Shown here: positions 24,989 to 34,872 of the stretch, piece by piece
How positions within the stretch are numbered: position 1 is the first letter of the stretch
Layout of the letters: every line of letters begins with the position of its first letter
Assembly (NCBI RefSeq): GCF_001274945.1
Contig: NZ_LILB01000005.1
Span: 1,346,312 to 1,410,311, forward strand
Origin: Viridibacillus arvi
GTDB lineage: Bacteria; Bacillota; Bacilli; Bacillales_A; Planococcaceae
Length of the DNA stretch: 64,000 nt
Direction of reading: 5' to 3'
Translations under genes and position numbers: made by a program
Notes under the pieces: model-generated
The model's database searches: none
What the model saw: only the letters and a program-made list of their open reading frames with translations
What the model was told of the DNA's origin: nothing

Positions 24989-26344
24989 ATGAAAAAATTC
25001 CCTATATCTACTTGGCTATTATTTATAATCCCGTCACTGATTGGCGTATTCTTATTTATGACGCCACTTAAGACAGCTGATGGCTGGAAGGTTCCTATTG
25101 CGATTTTGGCGAATTTACTTGCCGGATCTTTGGTTTCATTCATCTCTTGGTTCACGGTTATCGTATTTTTCATCGCAGCATTAGGTTCAGTTGCTTATCA
25201 CTTTATTCCGCAAAAGAATCCTGAGAAACCTACAATGTTTGATGGAATATTCCGTGTAAATTGGTTTTGGACAATCGCACGTGTCCTTGGTTTTGTCTTT
25301 GCATTCATGGTTGTACAAGATTTCGGTCCGAGCGCAATCCGTAACGAAAACACAGGTGGACTGTTAATGGATCCAGACGGTGGTCTTGTAACTTTCCTAT
25401 TCACGATTTTCTTATTCGCAGGCCTACTGCTTCCATTTTTAACTGAATTCGGTTTACTTGAATTCTTCGGTACAATGATGGTTAAAATTATGCGACCATT
25501 ATTCAAAATTCCTGGACGTTCTTCTATTGATGCATTAGCTTCTTGGATAGGCGATGGTACAATTGGTGTCCTTTTAACTAGTCGTCAATATGAAGAGGGC
25601 AACTATACACAAAAGGAATCAGCGATTATCGCGACTTCGTTTTCAATAGTATCCATCACATTTTGTATCGTTGTAATTGATACCGTACATTTAGGTGAGT
25701 ACTTCATTCCATTTTACGGTGCGGTTGTTCTTTGTGGTTTAGTGTTGGCATTAATCATGCCACGTATTTATCCCCTTTCTAAGAAAAAGAATACTTATAT
25801 TAATGGACAACCTCTTAACCTTGAGCGCGAAAAATTGCCAGAAGGTTATAATATGATTACACATGGTTTAGAAAATGCATTAAATACAGCTGAACGTAAT
25901 CGTAATTTTAGTAAATTTTTCGTCGATGGTTTTAAAAACGTTTTAGATATGTGGTTCGGTGTTGCACCGATCGTTATGGCATTTGGTACTGTAGCGTTAA
26001 TGCTTGCCGAGTTCACTGGCATATTTACTTTCTTAGGGAAGCCATTCGAACCGATTTTAACAGTTCTAGGTTTACCTGAAGCTGCTGAAGCTGCACAAAC
26101 TATGGTTGTTGGTTTTGCTGATATGTTCTTACCTACTATTCTTGGTTCTGGTATTGAGTCAGACTTAACACGTTTTGTCATAGCCGGTGTTTCTGTTTCA
26201 CAGTTAATCTACATGTCAGAGGTTGGTGGCTTAATCCTTGGTACTAAGATTCCTCTTAACTTTTTCGAGTTAATGATTATTTTCTTATTACGTACTTTGA
26301 TTTCTTTACCAATTATCGCAGGTATCGGTCATTTAATTTTTTAA
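24989..26344 (+). CDS. YjiH family membrane protein (nucleoside-recognition/Gate domain)
   Basis: A 451-residue multi-pass membrane protein with about ten to eleven hydrophobic helices and two Gate-type repeats: GRSSIDALASWIGDGTIGVLLTSRQYEEGNYT (about 172-203) and GFADMFLPTILGSGIESDLTRFVIAGVSVSQL (about 372-403). The family is often called YjiH or nucleoside-recognition domain protein; no substrate is established. The ribosome site is weak (GAGG 13 bases before the ATG), but the start matches the first helix. It stands alone, closed by a terminator at 26349. Confidence 0.85.
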   Translation: MKKFPISTWLLFIIPSLIGVFLFMTPLKTADGWKVPIAILANLLAGSLVSFISWFTVIVFFIAALGSVAYHFIPQKNPEKPTMFDGIFRVNWFWTIARVLGFVFAFMVVQDFGPSAIRNENTGGLLMDPDGGLVTFLFTIFLFAGLLLPFLTEFGLLEFFGTMMVKIMRPLFKIPGRSSIDALASWIGDGTIGVLLTSRQYEEGNYTQKESAIIATSFSIVSITFCIVVIDTVHLGEYFIPFYGAVVLCGLVLALIMPRIYPLSKKKNTYINGQPLNLEREKLPEGYNMITHGLENALNTAERNRNFSKFFVDGFKNVLDMWFGVAPIVMAFGTVALMLAEFTGIFTFLGKPFEPILTVLGLPEAAEAAQTMVVGFADMFLPTILGSGIESDLTRFVIAGVSVSQLIYMSEVGGLILGTKIPLNFFELMIIFLLRTLISLPIIAGIGHLIF

Positions 26345-26348
26345 TAAC

Positions 26349-26389
26349 AAAAGCAGGACAGTCTTATTTAAAAGACTGTCCTGCTTTTT
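26349..26389 (+). terminator. Terminator after the yjiH-type gene
   Basis: AAAAGCAGGACAGTCTT pairs perfectly with AAGACTGTCCTGCTTTT around a five-base loop. Confidence 0.93.
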
Positions 26390-26528
26390 ATTTATTCAAC
26401 TACTATTTTATATATTAAGTAACTTTAAAGTAATTATTTCCGAATTCGTACATCACTTTATTTTATAGATAATTTATCTTTAATATCACATGCTGTTTTA
26501 AAAATACAATGTAACCACAAATAGATAC

Positions 26529-28694
26529 CTATTCCTCTATATTACAAAGAAATCCTTGTTTTAAACATATATCAATCATAAATTTCTTATAACCTACTGA
26601 TTCAAATTCAACACCAATTGCTTGTCCACTTAGCTCTTTTATTGCACCTTTACCAAAAACATGATGCTCTACATAACTATTCAACTGCAAATCGTCCTTT
26701 TTAGTAATGGCATTTACGGGAATATCTCGAGCAGGTTTACTTTCTCGATAACTAACTTCCTTTTTCACTAATTCCTTCCCTTTTACTAAACGGCGTACTT
26801 GTTTTAAGAATTGAGACTCCTCTACATGTTCATCATCTTTTAAATGGTAAGTAAGCAACTCCAAATGCTTGCGTGCACGAGTCATCCCTACGTAGAATAG
26901 ACGAACTGCTTCTTCTATCGGTTCGCTATTACCCTCGTCCTGTCGTTTTAAATCATCTTTTGAAGGAATAATGCCATCAACTAGATCAATCATATACACG
27001 GTATCATACTCAAGCCCCTTTGCACTATGCAAAGTAGATAAAGTAACTACGTCACGCCCTTTGTTTGACCAAGACGTTTTCATAATTTCTTCTAATTCTT
27101 TTAAGCGTTTTGCAAATGCCTCAAGATTTGGTAGACCAATCGCAATATGCTCTAGTTGATTTAGAACACCTAATAATCCTTCCTCATTGAAACCAAGGTG
27201 CTCAGCCGTGCTACGAATCGATTTTTCATAGCCTAGATTTTTACGGATGATTTTAATCGCTTCTTCTGGATCTAATATATTTATCTTTTTAATTAACTTC
27301 TTTGTTTTATTCAATGCCTGCTCCTGATAATCTGCGTGTCGGACCGTTTGAAGCTGATCAAAAACTGAAGTTTTGTCATTATTGTTTTTTAAATACATCA
27401 TTTGTTTTTTCGTAATGTAAGCATTCATTTTCGTATGAACTTTTTCAAGAATGTCTACACGTGAATCATTATAGGATAGGCGCATGAAATTGATAATATC
27501 TTCGACAATCCAATGTCGGAAAAATTTCAAATCTACGTCTTTCATATAGAATGGCAAACCTGCTTTATTTAACTTATCCACTAATCGGATGGCTGAAGAA
27601 TTATTACGGTATAAAATGGCCGTATCTTGCGGATTATTACTTTTCTCAATTTCTTGAATGACATAGTTCAGTTGTAACTCATAGCGCTGCATATTGTGGA
27701 TTTCAATTGATTCACCAGTTGGATTTTCCGTGAACATTTCCTTCGTATAGCGCTTTGGGTTTCGTTTAATGAAGTCATTTGCTGTTTTCACAATTTCTGG
27801 TGTGGAGCGATAGTTTTGAGTCATTGTTAAAATCTTAGCTTGTGGATAATTCTTTTCAAACTCTAATAACTTTTGGACATCCGATCCACGCCACATGAAA
27901 ATAGATTGATCATCATCAGCTACAACACAAAGATTGTTTTGTGGTTTGGCTAATATTGTGATAATTTCATGCTGTATTACGGAATTATCCTGACTTTCAT
28001 CCGTTAAAATGTATTCAAAGCGGCGCTGATATTTCGTACGAATTTGCTCATCCTCTTGTAAAATGCGTAAGCAGTACGTGAGCATATCATCAAAATCTAG
28101 GAGTGGATGTTGCGGGTTTTGCGTTTTGAATTGTTCATACGCCTTATACATATCGGCTATGCCTGAGATAGAGGATTTCACGGTACTTAGCTGCTTATTT
28201 GAAAGCATACGATTCTTTACATAGCTGATATAGGTAAGAAGCTCATCCATTTCATCTTCAGTTGGATTTGTATCCTTTATCTCCGTAAATATATTTCGAA
28301 GAATTATTTTTTTATGAAGTGGGACGTCGTTACCCCCTTCCACTAGTTGAAAAGTTATGCGTTGCTTTGCAAAGTATTCTCGCACTACTTGAAAAGCAAA
28401 GCTATGAATTGTAGAGAAATGTACCTTTTCATGCGTAAGTTTGCCAAAGAATTGGTCGAAGCGCTGTGCCATATCTTGTGCAGATGCTTTACTAAATGTA
28501 ATGGCTAAGATCGCTTGTGCTGGTATTTTCTTCACTAATAATAGGTAGCCAATTTTCATATTCAAAGTCGTCGTTTTTCCTGAACCGGGTGATGCTAATA
28601 ATAGCAATGGACCATCGGAATATCGAACTGCCTGTTTTTGTACATCATTTAATGAAACACCCGTATGTTGTTGCATTTTATCAAAGAAATTCAT
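26529..28694 (-). CDS. UvrD/Rep-family ATP-dependent DNA helicase
   Basis: A superfamily 1A helicase of about 721 residues. Visible motifs are Q-motif VQKQAVRY, Walker A ASPGSGKTT (about 34-42), DESQD Walker B, VADDDQSIFMWRG (motif III), TQNYRSTPEI (motif IV), STLHSAKGLEYDTVYMIDLVDGIIP (motif V) and RLFYVGMTRARKHLELL (motif VI). It should unwind DNA 3'-5' in repair or replication restart. It is shorter than PcrA, and its C-terminal 90 residues (EHHVFGKGAIKEL, a Tudor-like UvrD tail) resemble the RNAP-binding end. The frame is open to 28799 with no ribosome site at the far end; starts at 28724 and 28694 are both possible, and the latter begins the conserved region. Confidence 0.9.
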   Translation of the reverse strand: MNFFDKMQQHTGVSLNDVQKQAVRYSDGPLLLLASPGSGKTTTLNMKIGYLLLVKKIPAQAILAITFSKASAQDMAQRFDQFFGKLTHEKVHFSTIHSFAFQVVREYFAKQRITFQLVEGGNDVPLHKKIILRNIFTEIKDTNPTEDEMDELLTYISYVKNRMLSNKQLSTVKSSISGIADMYKAYEQFKTQNPQHPLLDFDDMLTYCLRILQEDEQIRTKYQRRFEYILTDESQDNSVIQHEIITILAKPQNNLCVVADDDQSIFMWRGSDVQKLLEFEKNYPQAKILTMTQNYRSTPEIVKTANDFIKRNPKRYTKEMFTENPTGESIEIHNMQRYELQLNYVIQEIEKSNNPQDTAILYRNNSSAIRLVDKLNKAGLPFYMKDVDLKFFRHWIVEDIINFMRLSYNDSRVDILEKVHTKMNAYITKKQMMYLKNNNDKTSVFDQLQTVRHADYQEQALNKTKKLIKKINILDPEEAIKIIRKNLGYEKSIRSTAEHLGFNEEGLLGVLNQLEHIAIGLPNLEAFAKRLKELEEIMKTSWSNKGRDVVTLSTLHSAKGLEYDTVYMIDLVDGIIPSKDDLKRQDEGNSEPIEEAVRLFYVGMTRARKHLELLTYHLKDDEHVEESQFLKQVRRLVKGKELVKKEVSYRESKPARDIPVNAITKKDDLQLNSYVEHHVFGKGAIKELSGQAIGVEFESVGYKKFMIDICLKQGFLCNIEE

Positions 28695-28892
28695 TTGTAC
28701 TCGTAATCCTTTCCATTCATTCATACTGTTCTTTCTATTATAACTGAAAGCTAGTTGGAAACGCTTTTTTACCCGCTTAAGCAAGAAGTCACGAAACATT
28801 TAGAATTAACTTAATATTTAGTCCAGTAAGCTTGAATAATATGTTAAAATGAATAAATGCATTTTATGGAATCGGAGGTTAGACGAATAATT

Positions 28893-30155
28893 ATGACAGT
28901 ATCAGATGTGAAGACCGTTCAGGTGGAAAATGTACTAATTGCTTATCAATTTTTAAAAGATGTTGTTGCACACACACCATTACAAAAAAATGAATATTTA
29001 TCTGAAAAGTATGGTTGTACCGTTTATTTAAAACGTGAAGATTTACAACATGTACGTTCTTTTAAACTACGAGGTGCCTATTATAAAATTAAAAGTATCG
29101 AGAATGATGCACGTGAAAAAGGTGTTGTTTGTGCAAGTGCAGGCAACCATGCGCAAGGCGTTGCATATGCTTGTGCAAATTTAGGAATCCGTGGACATAT
29201 CTTCATGCCAACGACTACGCCTTCTCAAAAAATAGATCAAGTGAAAATGTTTGGACGTGAATTTGTAGAAGTTATTTTGTCAGGGGATACTTTTGATGAT
29301 TCTGCTAGAAGTGCACAGGCATTTTCAAAGGCTGAGGAACATATTTTCATTCACCCATTCGATGATATAGATGTAATCTCTGGACAAGGCACCGTTGCCG
29401 TTGAAGTGATGAATGATATTGAAGAGCCAATTGACTATGTATTTGGTAGTATTGGTGGGGGTGGCTTAATTGCCGGTGTATCTGCCTATATTAAAAACCT
29501 TTCCCCTCAGACTAAAATTATCGGGGTTGAGCCAGGTGGTGCTGCGAGTATGAAAGCAGCTTTTGCTAACGGTGGTCCTGTTGCCTTAGATCATATCGAT
29601 AAATTTGTTGATGGTGCTGCTGTACAACGTGTTGGCGACACTACATATGCACTTTGCAAAAAGTATGTTGATGATATTATTGCCGTTCCTGAAGGTAAAG
29701 TGTGTACGACCATTTTAAGTTTGTATAATAAGCATGCAATTATTGCTGAACCAGCGGGTGCTTTACCAGTTACAGCACTAGATGCTTATCAGAACCAAAT
29801 TAAGGGGAAATCCGTAGTCTGTATTATTAGCGGCGGTAACAATGATATCGGTCGTATGCAAGAAATTAAAGAGAAATCCTTAATTCATGAGGGTTTGTTA
29901 TACTATTTCATCGTCAATTTCCCTCAACGTGCAGGTGCACTTCGCCAGTTCCTTGGTGAAGTACTTGGTCCAGATGATGACATTACAACATTCGAATATA
30001 CGAAGAAAAACAATAAAGAAAGTGGTCCAGCACTTGTAGGCATCGAATTAAAACGCCCTGAAGATTATTCTGGTTTGCTCGGCCGTATGAAACTTAACGG
30101 TTTCTCATTTAAAGAAGTGAACAATGATAGTACGTTATTCGCTCTATTAGTTTAA
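28893..30155 (+). CDS. ilvA: Threonine ammonia-lyase (threonine dehydratase)
   Basis: A 420-residue PLP enzyme that deaminates threonine to 2-oxobutyrate, the first step of isoleucine synthesis. The PLP lysine is Lys58 in RSFKLRGAYYK, the phosphate-binding loop is GSIGGGGLIAG, and SAGNHAQG is present. The C-terminal ACT-like regulatory domain (about 330-420) contains YYFIVNFPQRAGALRQFLGEVLGPDDDITTFEYTKKNN, as in B. subtilis IlvA. The frame extends to 28857, but the ATG at 28893 gives the expected N-terminus. GGAGG lies 14 bases upstream, longer than usual. An extended -10 (TGTTAAAAT) ends about 40 bases upstream. Confidence 0.95.
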   Translation: MTVSDVKTVQVENVLIAYQFLKDVVAHTPLQKNEYLSEKYGCTVYLKREDLQHVRSFKLRGAYYKIKSIENDAREKGVVCASAGNHAQGVAYACANLGIRGHIFMPTTTPSQKIDQVKMFGREFVEVILSGDTFDDSARSAQAFSKAEEHIFIHPFDDIDVISGQGTVAVEVMNDIEEPIDYVFGSIGGGGLIAGVSAYIKNLSPQTKIIGVEPGGAASMKAAFANGGPVALDHIDKFVDGAAVQRVGDTTYALCKKYVDDIIAVPEGKVCTTILSLYNKHAIIAEPAGALPVTALDAYQNQIKGKSVVCIISGGNNDIGRMQEIKEKSLIHEGLLYYFIVNFPQRAGALRQFLGEVLGPDDDITTFEYTKKNNKESGPALVGIELKRPEDYSGLLGRMKLNGFSFKEVNNDSTLFALLV

Positions 30156-30164
30156 TATTAATAA

Positions 30165-30198
30165 ACAGAATCTTCTGATTGCAGGAGGTTCTTTTTTT
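30165..30198 (+). terminator. Terminator after ilvA
   Basis: GAATCTTCTG pairs with some G-T pairs to GCAGGAGGTTC, followed by a T run. Confidence 0.7.
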
Positions 30199-30421
30199 CT
30201 TTCTCTGCTTTCCAATCTTGTCTGATCCCACGGTGAAATTCTTATGACTTCTGGGATCGAACCCATTATAAAGAAGCAATATCACCACTCCTTTGAAGAT
30301 TAAAATTACTTTTAAATTTGGTAAATATACCTTCAATATTTCAACTGGATAAGCAACGGTTTTACGGGATTTTTCAAAAAAATTAATCTAATATTACTTT
30401 CAGATTTTGATATAGGTAAAC

Positions 30422-30456
30422 AAAAAACAGGAACCCATAAATAGGGCTCCTGCTTT
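30422..30456 (-). terminator. Terminator after the TrpXYP-like operon
   Basis: On the minus strand AGCAGGAGCCC pairs with GGGTTCCTGTT around an 8-base loop, followed by six T residues. The 220 bases between this and the ilvA terminator hold nothing recognisable. Confidence 0.88.
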
Positions 30457-30469
30457 AAGTTTCTACTTA

Positions 30470-31267
30470 TTAAACACTTAGTAAAGTTCGATCTGATACA
30501 AGCTTTTCTCCACGAATACGTTGGAATGCATCCATTAAATCGGCGATTGTTAAATCTTTCTTTGCTTCTGGGTCAACCTCCAAAATAATTTGGCCTTTAT
30601 CCATCATTATGAGGCGGTTACCTAGATCAAGCGCTTGTTGCATATTGTGGGTAACCATTAACGTTGTCAGATTATCCTTTTCAACTAGCTGCTTTGTTAA
30701 ATTCGTAATAAGCTCTGCACGCGAAGGATCAAGTGCAGCTGTATGTTCATCTAATAGTAAAATTGATGGCTTTGTAAATGTTGCCATTAGTAGTGATAAT
30801 GCTTGGCGTTCTCCGCCAGATAGCAAGCCTACTTTAGCTGTTAAGCGGTTCTCCAAATTGAGATGCAATGATTCCAACGATTCACGGAAAAACTCACGTC
30901 TCTTTTTATCGACTCCTATACGTAAGCCACGACGCTTATTGCGAGAATATGCAATTGCCAAGTTCTCTTCTACGGTCATTGTTGGTGCTGTACCTGCCAT
31001 TGGATCTTGGAAGACACGGCCAATTAAGTGAGAGCGTTTATATTCGGGATATTTGGTTACATTTTTTCTGTCTATTTCAACAGTACCAAAATCCGGTGAT
31101 AAAGCTCCCGAAATCATATTCATCATTGTAGATTTTCCAGCACCGTTACTACCAATTACAGTGACAAAATCACCTGTTTTTAAATCTAGATTAATATTAT
31201 CTAAGGCAATTTTCTCATCAGGCGTTGTTTCGTTGAAGATTCTGTTAATTCCCTCTAGTTTAAGCAA
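30470..31267 (-). CDS. ABC transporter ATP-binding protein (COG1101 type)
   Basis: A 265-residue ABC ATPase with Walker A GSNGAGKST (about 37-45), signature LLSGGERQALSLLMA, Walker B SILLLDEHTAALDP and switch-His THNMQQAL. It follows a permease and a binding protein of the COG4120/COG2984 class, the layout of TrpXYP-type amino-acid importers. The longest frame opens at 31348 inside the permease. I place the start at the TTG of 31267: AGGAGG lies nine bases upstream and the resulting LKLEGINRIFNE start is typical. This gives an eight-base overlap with the permease. Substrate is unknown. Confidence 0.88.
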   Translation of the reverse strand: MLKLEGINRIFNETTPDEKIALDNINLDLKTGDFVTVIGSNGAGKSTMMNMISGALSPDFGTVEIDRKNVTKYPEYKRSHLIGRVFQDPMAGTAPTMTVEENLAIAYSRNKRRGLRIGVDKKRREFFRESLESLHLNLENRLTAKVGLLSGGERQALSLLMATFTKPSILLLDEHTAALDPSRAELITNLTKQLVEKDNLTTLMVTHNMQQALDLGNRLIMMDKGQIILEVDPEAKKDLTIADLMDAFQRIRGEKLVSDRTLLSV

Positions 31268-32282
31268 GTTGTTTCGCCTCCTGTTCACTAGTAAGCGTAC
31301 GTTCTGCACGACGTTTCGCTTTTCGTGCACGCTCTTTACGTTTTTCAAAGAATTTAGGTAATATCAACGCCACGACCACAATTAATGCTGTGATAAGCTT
31401 CATATCACCTGTATCTAAAAATTCAACTCGAAGTGCGATAGCAATGACGATTCGGTAGATAATCGCTCCGACAATTACAGCTAAAGTTGTACGGACAATT
31501 GTTTTAGTTCCTAAAATCGCTTCCCCGATAATAACAGAAGCTAAGCCGATAACAATCATCCCTATCCCCATACTCACATCTGCAAATTTCGTATACTGTG
31601 CAATAAGGGCACCTGATAGTGCAACTAAAGCATTTGAAATTCCCAGCCCTAAAATGATTAATGTATCTGTATTCGCAGAAAAACTACGAATCATTTTGTC
31701 ATTATCACCCGTTGCACGAATAGCTAAACCTACTTCTGTTTTTAAGAATCTATCGAAAATAATTTTAATCGCAAAAGTTACGATGATCATGATGAAGAAT
31801 GTACCCCATGTTTTTGGCACATTTTCAATACCTATGCTAATTAAAACATTATTTATTGCTGTATCAATACCTAGATTACCCCACCAACCAAAGAAGATGG
31901 TGAACAGCGAATCGACGTTCGAAAGCGGTACGTTTGGACGACCAATTGCTGTTTCTGTCGTTGCTCCCATAATACGTAAATTGATGGAATAAAGAGCAAT
32001 CATCATTAATATCCCAGATAACAAAGGATTGATTTTCGCCTTCGTATGAAGTATTCCTGTCATACATCCCGCTAAAAACCCCGCGACAGTCGCCGCTGCT
32101 GTTGCCAATGCTGGGTGGTAACCAAGCACAATTAAAGTCGCTGCTGTTGCAGCACCTGTCACAAAACTACCATCCACTGTTAAATCAGGAAAATCTAAAA
32201 CTCGGAATGTAAGATACACTCCGAGCGCCATAATTGCATAGATGATTCCTTGCTCAACAGAGCCAAAGATTGCTGTAAACAT
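31260..32282 (-). CDS. ABC transporter permease (COG4120, TrpY-like)
   Basis: A 340-residue permease with about eight to nine hydrophobic helices, starting MFTAIFGSVEQGIIYAIMALGVYLTFRVLDFPDLTVDGSF, the recognisable N-terminus of this branched-chain-permease-like family. A long basic tail (KFFEKRKERARKAKRRAER) faces the cytoplasm. It starts 17 bases after the binding-protein gene and overlaps the ATPase gene by eight bases. It should pair with the neighbouring ATPase and lipoprotein as one importer; the substrate (aromatic amino acid or other small ligand) is inferred only from family. Confidence 0.88.
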   Translation of the reverse strand: MFTAIFGSVEQGIIYAIMALGVYLTFRVLDFPDLTVDGSFVTGAATAATLIVLGYHPALATAAATVAGFLAGCMTGILHTKAKINPLLSGILMMIALYSINLRIMGATTETAIGRPNVPLSNVDSLFTIFFGWWGNLGIDTAINNVLISIGIENVPKTWGTFFIMIIVTFAIKIIFDRFLKTEVGLAIRATGDNDKMIRSFSANTDTLIILGLGISNALVALSGALIAQYTKFADVSMGIGMIVIGLASVIIGEAILGTKTIVRTTLAVIVGAIIYRIVIAIALRVEFLDTGDMKLITALIVVVALILPKFFEKRKERARKAKRRAERTLTSEQEAKQLA

Positions 32283-32299
32283 GTAGAATCATCTCCTAT

Positions 32300-33307
32300 C
32301 TATTCGACTACTTCTGCTTTCCATTCGTCTTTGATGTCTAAACCAAGTTGTTCAGCTGCTTTCTTGTTAATCTCGAATTTTAAGTTTTTAGGATAAGCCA
32401 CTGGAATATCTGCTGGTTTTACACCATCTTTTAAAATTTTCACTGCCATTTCTCCAGCTTCATAACCTATATCTGAATATGCAAATCCGAAAGCACCTAG
32501 ACCGCCTCGTTTAACAGAGTCTAATTCTCCAACCATCACAGGAATTTTCTTATCAGTTGCCACATCCAACACTGATTCAAGTGCTGTTACGACTGTGTTA
32601 TCCGTAATGATATAGATTGAATCTACTTTACCTACTAATGATTCAGTTGCCTGTTTTACTTCTGCTGATGTTGAAACAGATGCTTCTACAATTGTCACAC
32701 CTAATTTTTTAGCTTCTGCTTTTACCATATCCACTTGTACACGCGAATTTTGCTCTCCTGAGTTGAAAACCATACCTATTTTTTTAGCTTTTAGTTCTTC
32801 AGCTAAAAACTTCACTGTACTTGGAATGGCTTCTGGATGTGTATCCAGAGTACCTGTTACATTTCCATCTGGAGCTTCCATTGATTTTACAAGCTCTGCT
32901 CCTACTGCATCTGTTACAGATGTGAAGAGAACCGGAATATCCGATGTTGCAGCTGCAACTGCTTGAGCACTTGGCGTTGCGTTAGCGAATATTAAATCAA
33001 CACCTTCACCAACTAAATTATTTGCTGCCGTTGTATTAATACTTGGATCCCCTTGTGCGTTTTCAATTTTGAAATCTACTTTAAGACCGCTATCTTCAAT
33101 TGCCTTTTTGAATCCTTCAGTAGCTTCATTTAAAGATGGATGTTCAACATATTGAGAAATCCCAATTTTATATGTTTTCTCATCTGATTTTTCAGATCCT
33201 GAATCACTCGATCCCGCAGAGCCAGATTTATCTTTGCTTCCACACGCCGCTAATACTAGCATTGCTGCAAATAACAAAAATGCTAACTTCTTGTAACCTT
33301 TCATCAT
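32300..33307 (-). CDS. ABC transporter substrate-binding lipoprotein (COG2984, TrpX-like)
   Basis: A 335-residue binding lipoprotein. The signal peptide ends in lipobox LAAC (about Cys22), followed by a Ser/Gly/Asp-rich linker and a periplasmic-binding-protein type I domain: KIGISQYVEHPSLNEATEGFKKAIE, then GVDLIFANATPSAQAVAAAT and FAYSDIGYEAGEMAVKILKDG. GGGGGG lies seven bases before the ATG. It is the first gene of the importer operon. I found no T-box or other riboswitch signature in the upstream region, so its regulation and ligand stay open. Confidence 0.9.
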   Translation of the reverse strand: MMKGYKKLAFLLFAAMLVLAACGSKDKSGSAGSSDSGSEKSDEKTYKIGISQYVEHPSLNEATEGFKKAIEDSGLKVDFKIENAQGDPSINTTAANNLVGEGVDLIFANATPSAQAVAAATSDIPVLFTSVTDAVGAELVKSMEAPDGNVTGTLDTHPEAIPSTVKFLAEELKAKKIGMVFNSGEQNSRVQVDMVKAEAKKLGVTIVEASVSTSAEVKQATESLVGKVDSIYIITDNTVVTALESVLDVATDKKIPVMVGELDSVKRGGLGAFGFAYSDIGYEAGEMAVKILKDGVKPADIPVAYPKNLKFEINKKAAEQLGLDIKDEWKAEVVE

Positions 33308-33676
33308 TTGAATTCCCCCCTATTTGAATCGTAATCACTTCTATTGAACTAGTGTGATTATAATTAGTGTTATATTACAGGGCTAAAAGTCAATCGTCAA
33401 CAACATTATGAATCTTTCGACAATTATGAATATAGTACCTTTGTCGCTTTAACGCGTTGAACGGCTGAACATCAACGTTTTAGTGTAAATCGCTAAATTG
33501 TGAACATTTTGTGAACTTTTATTAATAAAGGAAATAGAATTAATTTTATCCTATTTCAAAATTAAACCGCTCATTAATGGATTAGATTAGAATAGAAAAA
33601 AATATCCTTATATACTTTCAAAGGGCTAGAAAAAACTTTAAATAGGGATGGATTTCATCTTAAAATCGACATTAAA
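33308..33676. other. Intergenic region upstream of the TrpX-like gene
   Basis: About 370 AT-rich bases. TTGACT and TATAAT-like hexamers occur on the minus strand within 33360-33400, but their spacing is poor. An inverted repeat CGTTGA/TCAACG with an 11-base gap (33453-33475) and two direct TTGTGAAC copies follow. No T-box signature (no GGTGG-ACC) and no convincing gene were seen. Confidence 0.4.
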
Positions 33677-33727
33677 ATAAAAAAGCACTAGGCTCCAAAA
33701 CAAAAAATTGTTTCAAAGTCTAGTGTT
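33677..33727 (-). terminator. Terminator of the siderophore import operon
   Basis: On the minus strand CACTAG and GAAAC pair with GTTTT and CTAGTG in an interrupted stem, followed by six T residues; 38 bases after the reductase stop. Confidence 0.75.
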
Positions 33728-33764
33728 ACTTAAATACATTGGTAATAAACGCTTATATTTATAG

Positions 33765-34823
33765 CTAATTTTTCGCTACGTATAAATGTTTTACTAATTC
33801 CTTATTCTTTTCTTTGAAAATATCATTATGAGATGATACCATTCCATACTCATATGCATCTGGTATTACGTATTGCTTTGCTTTATTTACTGCATTTGCT
33901 GCATCTTGAAATGCACCTGCAATTAAATGTAATTTTCCTTCATGATTCAAAATATCACCTGCAGCATATAGACCTTCTACAGACGTTTCACTTAAAGGAC
34001 TTCCTGCAATACTATATTCATTTGCCATTTCAATATTTAATCCACTATTTCTTGTCAGCTCTTTATCTCTATCATAACCGTGATTAATAATAACTTCATC
34101 AACAGGTAGTTGAATAATATTGCCATCTTCAATACTCAACAACTCGACTTTTTCAATACGTTCGTGATCGTTTGAGGCAATTAGTTTTTCAATTGATGTA
34201 TTTAGTAAACACTCAATAGAACTATTGAATAGACGTGATACCTCTGCCTCATGCCCTTTTAACATATCTTTTCGGTAGGTTAAGTAAACTTTTTTGGCAA
34301 TGGGCTCCAATTCATTTGCCCAGTCTATTGCAGCATTTCCGCCACCTGAAATCAATACAGTTTTGTTTTTAAAGCGTTCTAGAGATTTGACAGTATAATG
34401 TAAATTTGAAATTTCAAATCGTTCAGCGCCTTCGATATCCAGTTTTGTTGGATTTATAATACCGCCCCCAACAGCTAAAATAACTGTTTTTGAAAAGTGT
34501 TTATTGTTCGCTGATGTTGAAATAATAAAGTTCCCATCTCCGCCTTTATTAATTGACGTAACTTTTTCTCCTAATGCTAACTTAGGATTGAAAGTCATTC
34601 CCTGCTGAATCAATTGTTCTATCAATCGTTCACCTGTAACAGGTGTCAGTCCACCAATATCCCAAATCATTTTCTCTGGATACACATGCACTTTTCCTCC
34701 TAAAAAAGGTTGGAATTCGATAATTTTTGTTTTCATTTCTCTTAGACCACTATAGAAAGCTGAAAAAAGTCCTGCTGGGCCACCACCAATAATTGTTACA
34801 TCATATAATTCTTCTGAATTCAT
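33765..34823 (-). CDS. Ferredoxin-NADP+ reductase-like flavoprotein (candidate ferric-siderophore reductase)
   Basis: A 352-residue FAD/NADPH oxidoreductase of the thioredoxin reductase-like FNR group (YumC/YcgT, IruO). The FAD motif is IIGGGPAGLFSAFYSG (about 11-26), the NADPH motif is VLISGGGNAAIDWANEL, and the second FAD contact is GLYAAGDI. The redox CxxC of thioredoxin reductase is absent, so it is an FNR-type enzyme. It is the last gene of a Fur-box-controlled operon with the siderophore importer, 49 bases after a permease. By analogy with S. aureus IruO it could release iron by reducing ferric siderophores. That role is inference. Confidence 0.85.
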   Translation of the reverse strand: MNSEELYDVTIIGGGPAGLFSAFYSGLREMKTKIIEFQPFLGGKVHVYPEKMIWDIGGLTPVTGERLIEQLIQQGMTFNPKLALGEKVTSINKGGDGNFIISTSANNKHFSKTVILAVGGGIINPTKLDIEGAERFEISNLHYTVKSLERFKNKTVLISGGGNAAIDWANELEPIAKKVYLTYRKDMLKGHEAEVSRLFNSSIECLLNTSIEKLIASNDHERIEKVELLSIEDGNIIQLPVDEVIINHGYDRDKELTRNSGLNIEMANEYSIAGSPLSETSVEGLYAAGDILNHEGKLHLIAGAFQDAANAVNKAKQYVIPDAYEYGMVSSHNDIFKEKNKELVKHLYVAKN

Positions 34824-34872
34824 CTTGTATCCTCCTATTTAAATTATTGTTTTAATATTCAAAATTCACACT

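Noticed and set aside
33308-33676. T-box leader for the TrpX-like importer
   Set aside because: The conserved T-box bulge sequence and specifier-loop pattern were not found on the minus strand.
33765-34823. Thioredoxin reductase
   Set aside because: The redox-active CxxC motif of thioredoxin reductase is absent; the protein fits the FNR-type subgroup.
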